Origin: Thiohalocapsa sp.
Lineage (GTDB): Bacteria; Pseudomonadota; Gammaproteobacteria; Chromatiales; Chromatiaceae
Length of the DNA stretch: 64,000 nt
Assembly: GCA_021736785.1 (NCBI GenBank)
Contig: JAIPFF010000005.1
Location: 62,001 to 126,000, forward strand
Direction: 5' to 3'
In this document: in pieces, positions 16,601 through 25,936 of the stretch
Position numbering within the stretch: the stretch's first letter is position 1
Layout: each line of letters starts with the position of its first letter
Notes under the pieces: model-generated
Database searches by the model: none
Told to the model about the DNA's origin: nothing
Seen by the model: the letters and a program-made list of their open reading frames with translations, nothing else
Translations under genes and position numbers: made by a program

Positions 16601-19124
16601 AGGCCTGCGCGAGCGCCTCGGCGACGGAAGCGACGCGCTGGAGGCGTTCGAGAGCCTGGTCACCGCGTTCTCGAATCTGCCGCCGCGCGACGCGGCGGAC
16701 CCGCCCGCGCTCGCCGAGCGCCGGCGCGACAAAGAGCTGCATAAGCAGCGCCTCGGCGCACTCTGTGCCGAGCACGCCGACATCCAGCACTATGTGCGCG
16801 GCTGCGTGCAGGCCTACAACGGCAGCGACGACTACCCCGCCGATAGCGCGCGTCTGCACGCGCTGCTCGAGGCGCAGGCCTACCGGCTCGCGGATTGGCG
16901 GGTCGCCGCCGACGAGATCAACTACCGCCGCTTCTTCGACATCAACGATCTCGCTTCGCTGCGTATCGAGAACCCGGATGTGTTCGAGGCCACCCATGCG
17001 CGGGTGCTGGATCTAATCGGCGAGGGTCGTATCGACGGCCTGCGTATCGACCATCCGGACGGCCTCTACGACCCCGAGGCCTATTTCGATCGGCTGCAGC
17101 GCCGCGCCGCCGAAGTGCTGGAGCCGGCCCGCGAGCCCGGCGGCGACGATCGCCCGCTGTATCTGGTGGCGGAGAAGATCCTGGTCGGCGACGAGCAACT
17201 GCGCGCCGATTGGCCCGTGCACGGCACCACGGGCTACGACTTCGCGACCCTCTGCGACGCTTTGTTCGTCGACCCGCTCGGCGAGGAGAGCATGAACGTC
17301 TGCTACCGCGAGTTTACCGACCGCGAGGTCGGCTTTGCGGACAGCGTCTATGCGGCCAAGCGGCTGGTGATGAAGCACTTGCTCTCGAGCGAGCTGCACG
17401 TGCTGGCCAGCGAGGTCTCGCGCATCGCCGAGATGGACCCCCACACCCGCGACTACACGCTGGATGCGCTGCGCGGTGCGCTGATGGAAGTGGTCGCCTG
17501 CTTCCCCGTCTACCGCACCTATATGACCGAGCGCGGCATCTCCGCGGCCGACCGCCATCAGGTGCTGAAGGCGGTGTCGGAGGCGCGCCGGCGCAGCTCG
17601 ATGCCGGATCTTTCGGTGATCGACTTCGTGCGTGACGTGCTGCTCACCGACATTGCCGACGGCAAACCCGAGGCTTACCGCGCGCGGGTGCTGCGCCTGG
17701 CGCTCAAGTTCCAGCAGTACACCGGGCCGGTCACGGCCAAGGGCGTCGAGGACACGGCCTTTTATCGCTGGCATCGGCTCGTTTCGCTGAACGAGGTCGG
17801 CGGCGACCCGGAGCGCTTCGGCATCGCCGTCGAGGCCTTTCATCGCGCCTGCTCGCGGCGCCGCGAGCAGTGGCCGCATGCGATGCTGGCGGGCTCGACC
17901 CACGACAGCAAGCGCTCGGAGGACGTGCGCGCGCGCCTGAGCGTACTCTCGGAGATTCCGGAGGTCTGGAGCGCAAGGGTTCAACGCTGGACGCTGATGA
18001 ACCGCCGGCTTCGGCGCGAATCCGCCGCCGGCGGCCCGATGCCGGACGCGAATGCCGAGTATCTGTTCTACCAGACTCTGGTCGGCGTCTGGCCGCCGCG
18101 GCGCCCGAGCGGCGAGGCCCTGGATCGCTTGCGCGGGCGGGTGCGCGACTACATGGCAAAGGCCGCCAAGGAAGCCAAACAGCACACCGCCTGGACCAAT
18201 CCCGACGAAGACTACGAGGCCGCCCTGGCCGCCTTCGTCGACGCGGCCACCGACCCGGCCAGAAGCACTGCGTTTCTCGACGACTTCGAGTCCTTCCTGC
18301 GGCCCGTTGCCCGGCTCGGCCTCTACAACAGCCTGTCGCAGGCGCTGCTGCGTCTCACCGCGCCGGGGGTTCCGGACATCTACCAGGGCACCGAGTTGTG
18401 GGATTTCAGCTTGGTGGATCCCGACAACCGCAGGCCGGTGGATTTCGCGCTGCGCCAAGCCCTGCTGCATTCACTGCCGGGGGCCGAGGCCGGCGACGAC
18501 AGCCCCGGGCAGGCCGACGGCAATGCGGCGCCGGGAACCGCGGCGATGGCACGGCCAGACGCCGTTCCGGATTTCCGGGAGGCGGGCCGCGACCTCGAAG
18601 GGGAACTGCAGCACGGGCGCATCAAGCTGCACCTGATCCACCGTGCGCTCGGCCTGCGCCGGGATGCGCCGGCGCTGTTCGAGCACGGCGAATACCGCCC
18701 GCTCGCGATCACCGGCCCGCATGCCGAGCGGCTCTGCGCATTTGCCAGGGCGCAGCCGGGCGCGCGGACCAACAGCCGCCGCGCGACCGAGACCGGCATC
18801 CACGCGGTCATCGTGCTCGCGCCGCGGCTGATCGCCCGGCTCACGAGCCCGCCGGACGACGGAAAGACCCGGGCCGAGGCCGATAGCCGCTTCGCCGTGC
18901 TGGATCCGTTCGACGATCGGGGCTGGGAGGACACGCTGGTGGAACTGCCCGACGACCTGCTGCCTGCCGGCGCAGGGGGCGGACTAACGGCGAGCGCATC
19001 GGCGACGAATGAGCTCGCCGGCGGCAACGTGCCTCTGCTGGCAGCCGAGGCAGGCGCGGCGGTCCGCGCCTCCGACGTCCTGCGCCGCTTCCCGGTGGGT
19101 CTGTTGAGCGTCCGCCTCTCTTGA
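13680..19124 (+). CDS. malQ-treY: 4-alpha-glucanotransferase / malto-oligosyltrehalose synthase fusion
   Basis: One 1814-codon frame encodes two enzymes. Residues 1 to about 735 are a GH77 amylomaltase that disproportionates maltodextrins: SARNWGIGDFTDL, nucleophile Asp498 in LRIDHIMGLMRLY, Glu546 in IIGEDLGTVP, Asp598 in GTHDLPPLAGFW. A low-complexity linker of about 50 residues contains no Met. From about residue 786 (PRATYRLQLHAGFGF) comes a GH13 maltooligosyl-trehalose synthase: YCSPYLKARPGSSHGYDVV, Asp1124 in GLRIDHPDGLYDP, Glu1165 in LVAEKIL, Asp1409 in STHDSKRSEDVRARL, and YQGTELWDFSLVDPDNRRPVD. The fusion links production of long chains to trehalose formation. Both active sites look intact. 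ATG 13680 has a weak leader; coupling with treZ is likely. Confidence 0.93.
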   Translation: MNPTPELDRLCAHFGIAATYRDFRGEEQRADDYTRRALLRALGVDAGDPDTEARSLRETLDRSWRRMLPPVVVRRQGDPAPTLALTMPEDGPEAPCFVLLEEDGTRADGVINLDALPVDERRDIDGRAWLRRTFSVPTPSVLGYHRLLLYADDRSAAAAHADGQAVLAETTVIVAPERCWQPQDAGGRSFGLITQLPALRSARNWGIGDFTDLMRLVEIGAAAGAGMIAPGPLHALFPTRPERCNPYAPSSRRFLNPLYIDVDAVPDVLECEAARARIDSDDFRASLRALRGEPLLDYGGVAAAKLDMLTRLFRHFRTRHLEPGSERAQAFAGFRRAQGDVLERFGLFQALAEHMADADTGPRGFDDWPEPLRDPDSEAVRDFARAHAERIDFFVWVQWIAQQQLEAAAARCAVLGMPYGLCLDLAVGAAPDGADCWTARGRYVSGAHVGAPPDDFSPKGQDWHVLAWHPMALRESGYAPFAAELRANMQAAGALRIDHIMGLMRLYLVPEGAPAHASTYVAYPFEELLGVLALESVRNRCMIIGEDLGTVPDEVRAAMSDNGILSTRVLYFERAEDGGFPAPGDYPPDAVVTAGTHDLPPLAGFWQGIDLERRRELSLFPTEQDYEQRLLQRGNDRARLLFALDREGLLPAADGVDPVSLSSLSPAHLRAVQVYLARTPSRLMLLQTSDLLGETEQVNLPGSGSAYPNWRRRQSLALEHWLEQPDIGRTLGAVRGERGASADVPAPLRRPDGGDGAERAAAERASESSALEQGGASGTGRGRGPALRAAIPRATYRLQLHAGFGFAEAAALLPYLSALGISHCYCSPYLKARPGSSHGYDVVAHDRLNPELGSAQDYERFCDSLKQHGMGQIVDMVPNHVGIMGAENPWWLDVLENGPASAYADFFDIDWHPLKQELHNKVLVPVLGGHYGDVLDRGELALVFDDGAFRVDYYEHRFPIDPREYPRILTPGLEGLRERLGDGSDALEAFESLVTAFSNLPPRDAADPPALAERRRDKELHKQRLGALCAEHADIQHYVRGCVQAYNGSDDYPADSARLHALLEAQAYRLADWRVAADEINYRRFFDINDLASLRIENPDVFEATHARVLDLIGEGRIDGLRIDHPDGLYDPEAYFDRLQRRAAEVLEPAREPGGDDRPLYLVAEKILVGDEQLRADWPVHGTTGYDFATLCDALFVDPLGEESMNVCYREFTDREVGFADSVYAAKRLVMKHLLSSELHVLASEVSRIAEMDPHTRDYTLDALRGALMEVVACFPVYRTYMTERGISAADRHQVLKAVSEARRRSSMPDLSVIDFVRDVLLTDIADGKPEAYRARVLRLALKFQQYTGPVTAKGVEDTAFYRWHRLVSLNEVGGDPERFGIAVEAFHRACSRRREQWPHAMLAGSTHDSKRSEDVRARLSVLSEIPEVWSARVQRWTLMNRRLRRESAAGGPMPDANAEYLFYQTLVGVWPPRRPSGEALDRLRGRVRDYMAKAAKEAKQHTAWTNPDEDYEAALAAFVDAATDPARSTAFLDDFESFLRPVARLGLYNSLSQALLRLTAPGVPDIYQGTELWDFSLVDPDNRRPVDFALRQALLHSLPGAEAGDDSPGQADGNAAPGTAAMARPDAVPDFREAGRDLEGELQHGRIKLHLIHRALGLRRDAPALFEHGEYRPLAITGPHAERLCAFARAQPGARTNSRRATETGIHAVIVLAPRLIARLTSPPDDGKTRAEADSRFAVLDPFDDRGWEDTLVELPDDLLPAGAGGGLTASASATNELAGGNVPLLAAEAGAAVRASDVLRRFPVGLLSVRLS

Positions 19125-19175
19125 CCGTCCGCCCCTGTTGATCATCCGCCGATCCAACCCCCGGAGACCGCCACC

Positions 19176-19871
19176 ATGAAGATTCTCATCACCGGCAGCA
19201 ACCGCGGCCTCGGACTGGAGCTGACCAGGCAATACGCCGAGGACGCCTGGCAGGTGTTCGCCACCTGCCGCCACCCCGCCGACGCCTGTGAGCTGCACGC
19301 GCTGGCCGGCCGGCATTCCGGGATCAGCATTCACCGGCTGGACGTAACCAGCCCGGACGACATGCGCGCCATCGCCCGCGAACTGCGGGGCGAGGCGCTC
19401 GACGTGCTGTTCAACAATGCAGGGGTCTATCTGGAAGAACGCTACGACGCGCCCCGCCTCGGCGCCGTGCGCTACGAAGAGTGGCGGCGAACGCTCGAGG
19501 TCAACACGCTCGGTGCGGTCAGAGTCACGGAAGCGCTGCTGCCGAACCTCCTCTCGGCGCCGAAGCCGGTGGTGGCCACCATGACCAGCCACATGGGCAG
19601 CATCGACGACATCGATATGCCCGGCAGCCTGTATTACCGCTCCAGCAAAGCCGCGCTCAACGCCGCGATGCAAGTGCTCTCGGCGGAGCTCGCGCCGAAG
19701 AATGTGGGCTTGCTGCTGCTGCACCCGGGCGGCGTGCGCACGCGCATGGGCCCGAGCGACGGCATCGGCGCCGACGAGAGCGTGCGTGGTCTGCGCCGCC
19801 GGCTGGAGGAATTCTCGCTCGAGCAAAGCGGGCGATTCGTGCGCTACGACGGCACCGAGATGCCTTGGTGA
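19176..19871 (+). CDS. SDR-family oxidoreductase
   Basis: A 231-residue classical short-chain dehydrogenase of the C-factor-like type. The cofactor motif TGSNRGLG is at residues 6-13, NNAG at 80-83, and the catalytic Tyr154 and Lys158 are in YYRSSK. Substrate is unknown. It follows malQ-treY by 51 nt with GGAG upstream, so it is probably in the same operon. Confidence 0.9.
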   Translation: MKILITGSNRGLGLELTRQYAEDAWQVFATCRHPADACELHALAGRHSGISIHRLDVTSPDDMRAIARELRGEALDVLFNNAGVYLEERYDAPRLGAVRYEEWRRTLEVNTLGAVRVTEALLPNLLSAPKPVVATMTSHMGSIDDIDMPGSLYYRSSKAALNAAMQVLSAELAPKNVGLLLLHPGGVRTRMGPSDGIGADESVRGLRRRLEEFSLEQSGRFVRYDGTEMPW

Positions 19872-19951
19872 GCCCGCGGCGGGGCACCGACCGGAGCGGG
19901 TAACGGCAACTGCGGCGGCATGCGCCGGCGCGCGGGAAGACGGGGAAAACG

Positions 19952-20740
19952 ATGGCTGCCTACTACATCGGCACGTCGGGTTGGTCCTACGACCACTGGG
20001 TGGGGCCGTTCTACCCGAAGGATCTGCCCGCCGAGGAGCGGCTGGCCTACTACGCCCGGCATCTGCACAGCACCGAAATCAACAACAGTTTCTACCGCCT
20101 GCCGTCCGAGGCGGTCCTTGCCGACTGGCTCGAGCGTGTTCCCGATGGCTTCGTCTTCGCCGCGAAGGCGAGCCGCTATATCACCCATATGAAGAAACTG
20201 AAAGATCCCGAGGACACCCTGCCGCCGTTGCTGACGCGCATCGGGCGGCTCGGCGACAAGCTCGGGCCGCTGCTGTTTCAGCTGCCGCCGAATTGGCACC
20301 GCAATACCGAGCGTCTGGCGCGCTTCCTCGACAAGCTGGAGCCCGGCCATCGATACAGCATCGAGCTGCGCGACCACAGTTGGCTCGACGACGAGATCCT
20401 GCGGGTGCTCGCCGACGCCGGCGCGGCGTTTTGCATCTACGAGCTCGATGGCTTCCGTTCGCCGCTGGAAGTGACCGCCGATTTCGCCTATGTGCGGCTG
20501 CACGGTCCCGACGGACCCTACCGCGGCGACTACGACGAGGCGGCGTTGGACACCTGGGCCGAGCGCATCGCCGAGTGGGTCGGCCGCGGCATCGACGTCT
20601 ACTGCTATTTCGACAACGACGAAGCGGGCTACGCGGTGCGCGACGCACGCGCCCTGAGCGCGCGCCTGGACGCCCGTCAGGACAGTCGCCCAGACGCACG
20701 CCCCGACGCGCGCCCGAAACCGGACTCCGCCGCGGGCTAG
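19952..20740 (+). CDS. DUF72 (YecE-like) protein
   Basis: A 262-residue TIM-barrel-like protein with the family hallmarks YIGTSGWSYDHWVGPFYP, STEINNSFYRLPS, FVFAAKASRYITHMKKL, GPLLFQLPPNW, VRLHGPDG and YCYFDNDEAGYAVRDA. The biochemical role of the family is not established. The C-terminal tail is a low-complexity Asp/Arg/Pro stretch. Gene order suggests co-transcription with the surrounding glucan genes. Confidence 0.88.
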   Translation: MAAYYIGTSGWSYDHWVGPFYPKDLPAEERLAYYARHLHSTEINNSFYRLPSEAVLADWLERVPDGFVFAAKASRYITHMKKLKDPEDTLPPLLTRIGRLGDKLGPLLFQLPPNWHRNTERLARFLDKLEPGHRYSIELRDHSWLDDEILRVLADAGAAFCIYELDGFRSPLEVTADFAYVRLHGPDGPYRGDYDEAALDTWAERIAEWVGRGIDVYCYFDNDEAGYAVRDARALSARLDARQDSRPDARPDARPKPDSAAG

Positions 20741-20805
20741 CCGCGCGGCGGCACGCCGCATCCTCGAACAGACAGTCACCGACGAGCACAAGGGAGTCAT
20801 CAGGC

Positions 20806-22227
20806 ATGCAAACCGCACAGAACGACATTCCAAGCGGACCGCGGATCTACAATCTGTTTCCGACACTGCTGGGTCCGATACCGAAATGGCACGGGCAACT
20901 GCCGGCCATCGCGGACATGGGCTTCGACTGGATCTTCCTGAACCCGTTTCACTTACCGGGCGCCTCGGGCAGCCTCTACGCCGTCAAGGACGACCGGCGC
21001 CTGCATCCGCTGCTGCGCCCGGACGACGACACGCCTGCGGATACCCTGCTGTCGGATTTCACCGCCGCCGCGCACGAGGCGGGGCTGCGCGTCATGGTCG
21101 ACCTGGTCATCAATCACACCGCCAAGGACGGCGTGCTGGTGGACGAGCACCCGGAGTGGTTTGCACGTGACGAGAACGGCGACATTCGCTCGCCCTCGGT
21201 GACCGATCTGGACGACCCCGACAAAGTCACCGTCTGGGAAGACCTGGCCGAGCTCGACTACCGCGAGCGCCCCGAGCGCGACGCGATGCTGTCCTACTGG
21301 CAGGCGCTGATCGGGCGCTATATCGCGCTCGGCTTCGACGGTTTCCGCTGCGACGCGGCCTACAAGCTCCCTGGCGAGATCTGGCGCGGCCTCATCGAGG
21401 CTGCCCACGGCGACGACGCGGATGCGCGCTTCTTCGCCGAAACACTGGGCGCGCCGCTGGAGGACATCGAGCAGCTGCGCCCCGCCGGATTCGACTACCT
21501 GTTCAACAGCGCCAAGTGGTGGGATTTCCGCAGCGACTGGCTGCTGGAGCAATACCAGCAGTTCCGCCACCTGGCGCCGTCCATCGCTTTTCCCGAGAGC
21601 CACGATACCGAGCGCCTGGCGGCGCAGAGCGACGGCAGCGAGCGCGAATCGCGCTTTCGCTACTTGTTCGCCGCGGTCTTCTCCGCCGGCGTCATGATGC
21701 CGATCGGCTATGAGCTCGGCTTTCGGCGGCCGCTGCATGTGGTCGAGACCAGCCCCGAGGACTGGGCCGAGCAGCTCGAGGAGCCGGACTTCGATATCAG
21801 CGCTTTCGTCGGCCGCGTCAATGCGATGAAGCGCGACACACCGGTGCTGAACGAGGAAGGCCCGCAGCAGCGCTTCACCGAGCCGGACGCGAATCCGCTG
21901 GGCCTGCTGCGCCGTTCACGCGACGGCCAGCGACGCTGCGCGGTGCTGATCAATCCGCACCGCGACGATGCCGCCCTTTTTCCGCGCGCGGCGCTGGCGG
22001 ATGCCCTCGGCTGCGCGTCTGACGCTCTGCACGAGATCACCCCGCTCGACCCGCAGCACGCGACGCCGCCCGAGGCGCGGCCGCAGCAACCGCAATCGAA
22101 GCCGGCTCACGCCTCCCAACGGAGCGGGCGAAACCGGCCCGACGGCGACCCTTCGCTGGAACTGGCGCCGCGAACCCTGCGCATCTTCATCCCCGGTGAC
22201 GGGCCGACAGCAGGCAAGCCGGGATGA
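20806..22227 (+). CDS. GH13 alpha-amylase-family enzyme
   Basis: A 473-residue GH13 protein without signal peptide. Barrel motifs are MVDLVINHTAKDGVLVDEHP, nucleophile Asp183 in GFDGFRCDAAYKLPGE, acid/base Glu212 in FFAETLG and transition-state Asp267 in FPESHDTERLA. The sequence around region I and the EHPEWF string recall GlgE-type maltosyltransferases, but the protein is far shorter than GlgE (about 660-700 residues), so specificity is open. GGGAG precedes ATG 20806. It sits between the DUF72 gene and the phosphoglycerate mutase gene in one direction. Confidence 0.85.
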   Translation: MQTAQNDIPSGPRIYNLFPTLLGPIPKWHGQLPAIADMGFDWIFLNPFHLPGASGSLYAVKDDRRLHPLLRPDDDTPADTLLSDFTAAAHEAGLRVMVDLVINHTAKDGVLVDEHPEWFARDENGDIRSPSVTDLDDPDKVTVWEDLAELDYRERPERDAMLSYWQALIGRYIALGFDGFRCDAAYKLPGEIWRGLIEAAHGDDADARFFAETLGAPLEDIEQLRPAGFDYLFNSAKWWDFRSDWLLEQYQQFRHLAPSIAFPESHDTERLAAQSDGSERESRFRYLFAAVFSAGVMMPIGYELGFRRPLHVVETSPEDWAEQLEEPDFDISAFVGRVNAMKRDTPVLNEEGPQQRFTEPDANPLGLLRRSRDGQRRCAVLINPHRDDAALFPRAALADALGCASDALHEITPLDPQHATPPEARPQQPQSKPAHASQRSGRNRPDGDPSLELAPRTLRIFIPGDGPTAGKPG

Positions 22228-22234
22228 TCCGGGC

Positions 22235-22249
22235 TGGCCCGCCATTTGC
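22235..22249 (+). promoter_or_regulatory. candidate sigma-54 promoter (phosphoglycerate mutase)
   Basis: TGGCCCGCCATTTGC: TGGC, exact spacing and TTGC. It is about 45 nt before the ATG at 22292 and would allow separate expression of the last gene of the block. Confidence 0.6.
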
Positions 22250-22291
22250 GCTTTCGATGTACCAACCCCGAAACCATTCCGGAGGACAACG

Positions 22292-23527
22292 ATGGATATC
22301 ACCGACGTCTGGGAAGAACTGATCACGCCCGGAGGACGCATCGTCTACTTGGTCATGGACGGGCTCGGCGGCCTGCCGAGCGAATCGAGCGGCCGCACCG
22401 CCCTCGATACGGCGGAGACGCCCAACCTGGATTATCTGGCCCGCGACTCGTCCTGCGGATTGCTGGAAATCGTCGGCCCCGGCATTACGCCGGGCAGTGG
22501 TCCGGGCCATCTGGCCCTATTCGGCTACGATCCGCTGCGCTGGCGCATCGGCCGCGGTGTGCTGTCGGCGCTGGGCGTCGACTTCAGGCTGCGCCCCGGC
22601 GATCTGGCGGCGCGAGTCAACTTCGCGACATTCGACGACGACGGCAAGGTGGCCGACCGGCGCGCGGGGCGCATCTCCACCGAGCTCAACCGCAAGCTCT
22701 GCCGCAAGGTCCTGGACGCCTTGGATCTCGACTTCGACGGCGAAGTGTTTCTCGAGACCGAGTCCGAGCATCGCGCGGTGCTGGTGCTGCGCGGCAAAGG
22801 TCTCAGCGACGAGCTGCCGGATACCGACCCGCAGCGCACCGGCGTGCCCCCGATCGCCATGAAACCGGACACCGAGTCGGTGTCCGAGCCGGTCTCCGAG
22901 GCCGCCGCGAAGAGTGCCGAGGTACTGACCGAACTGCTGCGACAGGCGCATGCCGCCCTGCAGGACGAGTCACCGGCCAACGGTATGCTGGTGCGCGGTT
23001 TTCAGATTTACCGGCGGATTCCGGGCCTCAAGCAGCGCTTCGGACTCAACGGTCTTTGCATTGCCGGCTATCCCATGTACCGCGGCCTGTCGCGGTTGCT
23101 CGGCATGGACGTGGCGGAATCGCCGGCGGACATCGAAGGGCTGTTTCAGTCCTTCGAATCGCACTTCGGCGATGATCACGACTTCTATTTTCTGCACGTA
23201 AAAGGCACGGATTCCGCCGGCGAGGACGGCGACATCGTCCGCAAGGTCGCCGTGATCGAGGAGGTGGATCGGCGCCTGCCGCGGCTGCTGGAAGCCAAGC
23301 CCGACGTGCTGGTGATCACCGGCGACCATTCGACCCCGGCCGTGATGTCCGCCCATAGCTGGCATCCGGTGCCGGTGCTGCTGCACGCGAAGTACGCGCG
23401 CCGCGGCGCTGCCAAGCGCTTCGACGAGACCGCCTGCCTCGGCGGCGCCCTGTCGCTGCGCCCCGGTTCTCACCTGCTGGGGCTGGCGCTCGGGCACGCG
23501 GGGCGGTTGAAGAAGTTCGGCGCCTGA
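22292..23527 (+). CDS. apgM: 2,3-bisphosphoglycerate-independent phosphoglycerate mutase, archaeal type (ApgM-like)
   Basis: A 411-residue alkaline-phosphatase-superfamily mutase that interconverts 3- and 2-phosphoglycerate. Metal and phospho-Ser motifs are YLVMDGLGGLP near residue 22, ITPGSGPGHLALFGYDP (Ser nucleophile), HVKGTDSAGEDGD and ITGDHSTP. An internal segment of about 30 residues rich in Glu and Ala looks like an insert. GGAGG ends 6 nt before the start. Its place in an alpha-glucan block suggests linkage of sugar breakdown to lower glycolysis. Confidence 0.88.
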   Translation: MDITDVWEELITPGGRIVYLVMDGLGGLPSESSGRTALDTAETPNLDYLARDSSCGLLEIVGPGITPGSGPGHLALFGYDPLRWRIGRGVLSALGVDFRLRPGDLAARVNFATFDDDGKVADRRAGRISTELNRKLCRKVLDALDLDFDGEVFLETESEHRAVLVLRGKGLSDELPDTDPQRTGVPPIAMKPDTESVSEPVSEAAAKSAEVLTELLRQAHAALQDESPANGMLVRGFQIYRRIPGLKQRFGLNGLCIAGYPMYRGLSRLLGMDVAESPADIEGLFQSFESHFGDDHDFYFLHVKGTDSAGEDGDIVRKVAVIEEVDRRLPRLLEAKPDVLVITGDHSTPAVMSAHSWHPVPVLLHAKYARRGAAKRFDETACLGGALSLRPGSHLLGLALGHAGRLKKFGA

Positions 23528-23530
23528 GTA

Positions 23531-23660
23531 GCGCCCGGGCGGACCTGCGCCCGGGCGGACCTGGGCCCGGACGTGCTTCCGGGCGCACGCCCGGGAGTGC
23601 GCCCAGGCGTGCTCCGGGTCTTGCTCCGGGTCTTGCTCCGGGGCTCACTCCGGGAGCAGG
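23531..23660. repeat. GC-rich tandem repeats between convergent genes
   Basis: A 16-bp unit GCGCCCGGGCGGACCT occurs twice in tandem (23531-23562), followed by degenerate GCTCCGGGTCTT steps (near 23611-23634). It sits between the apgM stop and the ftsH stop and may act as a bidirectional stop or be a slippage-prone spacer. Confidence 0.7.
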
Positions 23661-23667
23661 CCCGGGG

Positions 23668-25680
23668 TCAGCGGGAAGCGGCGGCGCGCCGGTCCGAATC
23701 CGCTGCCTCGCCTTGGCCGCGCAGCAGCTCTTCGACGTCCTCGCGGCCGAGCGTCTCCGCCTCCAGCAGCGCGTCGACGATGGTCTCGAGCGCGTCGCGA
23801 TGCCCCTGCATCAGTTCGCGCGCCCGATCCTCGATGCCCGAGATCAGGCGCTTGACCTCGTCATCGATGAGCTTGGCGGTCGCATCGCTGTAGTCCGGCG
23901 ATTGCGCCATCTCGCGGCCGAGAAAGACATGCTCGTCGCCGCGCTTGAGCGCCACCGGTCCGATGGCCTCGCTCATGCCCCAACGGCAGACCATGCGGCG
24001 CGCCAGCTCGGTGGCGTGCGACAGGTCCGCCTGGGCGCCGTTGGTGACCTCGCCGAACACCAGCTGCTCGGCGATGCGCCCGCCCAGCATCACGCCGATA
24101 CGGTCCTTCAGGTAGCTCTCCGTAAAGGTGCGCCGCTCCTCCTCCGGCAATTGCTCGGTGGCGCCGAGTGCACGCCCGCGGGGGATCACCGTCACCTTGT
24201 CCAGCGCGTCCGCATTCGGCAGCAGCCAGGCCAGTAGGGCATGGCCGCATTCGTGGTAGGCCACCATGCGGCGCTCCTCGTCGCCGATGCCCCGGTCACG
24301 CTCGGCGCCGAGCACCAGCTTGTCGCGCGCCGCATCGAACAGCGACATATCGACGGCGTCGCGGCGCTCGCGCCCGGCCAGCAGCGCGGCCTCGTTGACC
24401 AGGTTCTGCAGGTCGGCACCGGAGAAGCCGACCGTGCGGGCCGCCAGCAGATCCAGATCCACGTCGTCGCCGAGCACGATCTTCTTGGCATGCACCGCGA
24501 GGATTTCGCGCCGGGCGTCGCGCCCGGGCAGTTCCAAGTGCACCTTGCGGTCGAACCGCCCGGGGCGCAGCAGCGCCTGATCGAGCACATCCGGACGGTT
24601 GGTCGCGGCCAGGACGATGATGTCCTGCTGTGGCGTGAAGCCGTCCATTTCGCTCAGGATCTGGTTCAGGGTCTGCTCGCGCTCGTCGTGGCCGCCGCCG
24701 ACGCCGGCGCCGCGGGTACGGCCGACGGCGTCGATCTCGTCGATGAAAATGACGCAAGGCGCCTCTTTCTTGGCCGCGTCGAACAGGTCGCGCACGCGCG
24801 AGGCGCCCACACCGACGAACATCTCGACGAACTCCGAGCCGCTGATGCTGTAGAACGGCACGCCGGCCTCCCCCGCCACCGCCCGCGCGAGCATGGTCTT
24901 GCCGGTGCCGGGCGGGCCCACCAGCAGCACGCCCTTGGGCATGGTCGCGCCGACGCTGCGAAAGCGGCGCGGGTCCGATAGATGGTCGATAATCTCGGCC
25001 AGGTCGGCCTTGGCGTTCGGCAGTCCGGCCACGTCGTCGAGCGTCGTCTGCGTATCCTGCTCGCGGAAGCGCTTCGCCTTGGACTTGCCGAAACCGAGGA
25101 TGCCGCCCTGCGCGCCGCCGCCGCCTCCGCCGCCCATCATGCGCTGCTGCATGCGCCAACTGATGTACAGGAATGCGCCCAGGATCAGGATCCAAGGCAC
25201 CAGGGACATCAGCATGCGGCCCCAGGCCCCGGTGTCCGGGGATTCCGCGAAAATCTCGACGCCGCGGCGCTCGAGCAGCGGCAGCAGCTGCGGATCATCG
25301 ACCCGCGGCATCGTGCTCTCGAAGCGCACACCGGGCCGAAACGCCTCGATCACGCCGGCTTCTTCGGCATCGTCCGGGCGGTCTTCGACGAAGCGCCCGC
25401 TGATGGCGTCCCCCTTGAAGGTGACGCGCGCGATCAAGTCCTGCTCGACCGCGGTCTTGAAACCGGAGTAACCGAGCTGGACGACGGTCGGCCCCGAGAG
25501 CCATGTAAACAGCAAAAACCATCCGAGCAGCGCCAGCGCCGCGATCAGGTAGCGCCGCCGAGACGGGCCCGGACCGGCCCCGTCTTTCGACCCGTCATCG
25601 TCGCCGACGATGGCTTGCTTGGCCTTGGCGAGCCACGCTTTGACGCGCTCCGACGGTATGCGGTACGACAGCATCGGCAT
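23668..25680 (-). CDS. ftsH: ATP-dependent zinc metalloprotease FtsH
   Basis: A 670-residue membrane AAA+ protease that degrades membrane and soluble proteins. Two N-terminal helices ([14 protein letters not shown] near 48-61 and [19 protein letters not shown] near 157-175) flank a periplasmic domain. Then come Walker A GPPGTGKT, Walker [12 protein letters not shown], the pore FVGVGA, SRH region [20 protein letters not shown] and the zinc motif HECGH (His476; Cys replaces the usual Ala). It is not next to rlmE or folP as the housekeeping copy often is, and the N-terminus is longer than usual, so it may be an accessory stress copy. It ends a minus-strand series beginning at 26756. Confidence 0.95.
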   Translation of the reverse strand: MPMLSYRIPSERVKAWLAKAKQAIVGDDDGSKDGAGPGPSRRRYLIAALALLGWFLLFTWLSGPTVVQLGYSGFKTAVEQDLIARVTFKGDAISGRFVEDRPDDAEEAGVIEAFRPGVRFESTMPRVDDPQLLPLLERRGVEIFAESPDTGAWGRMLMSLVPWILILGAFLYISWRMQQRMMGGGGGGGAQGGILGFGKSKAKRFREQDTQTTLDDVAGLPNAKADLAEIIDHLSDPRRFRSVGATMPKGVLLVGPPGTGKTMLARAVAGEAGVPFYSISGSEFVEMFVGVGASRVRDLFDAAKKEAPCVIFIDEIDAVGRTRGAGVGGGHDEREQTLNQILSEMDGFTPQQDIIVLAATNRPDVLDQALLRPGRFDRKVHLELPGRDARREILAVHAKKIVLGDDVDLDLLAARTVGFSGADLQNLVNEAALLAGRERRDAVDMSLFDAARDKLVLGAERDRGIGDEERRMVAYHECGHALLAWLLPNADALDKVTVIPRGRALGATEQLPEEERRTFTESYLKDRIGVMLGGRIAEQLVFGEVTNGAQADLSHATELARRMVCRWGMSEAIGPVALKRGDEHVFLGREMAQSPDYSDATAKLIDDEVKRLISGIEDRARELMQGHRDALETIVDALLEAETLGREDVEELLRGQGEAADSDRRAAASR

Positions 25681-25692
25681 CTCGCCCGACAG

Positions 25693-25860
25693 TCAAAGGG
25701 CCCGGCGGCCGCGGCCCAGGATCAGGAACACCAGCGCCACGACCAAGCCGACGACGAACAGGATCCAGGCAATATTGGTCGCCGTGCCGGCGATGCCCGA
25801 GAAGCCGAGTGCGCCGGCGATCAGCGCGACGATCAGAAAGATCAATGCCCATTGCAACAT
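25693..25860 (-). CDS. DUF1328 small membrane protein
   Basis: A 55-residue protein ([20 protein letters not shown] at the N-terminus) with two hydrophobic helices and a basic GRGRRAL end, matching the YtjA/DUF1328 family. The stop lies 12 nt before ftsH and GGAGG is 5 nt before the ATG, so it is probably translated from the ftsH transcript. Function is unknown. Confidence 0.88.
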   Translation of the reverse strand: MLQWALIFLIVALIAGALGFSGIAGTATNIAWILFVVGLVVALVFLILGRGRRAL

Positions 25861-25936
25861 GGGTGCCTCCGTTGGGTTGATGCATGAAGGAAAGCCGCCC
25901 GCGCGGCCAATATGGCCGGCACGCCCGGCCGGCCGC

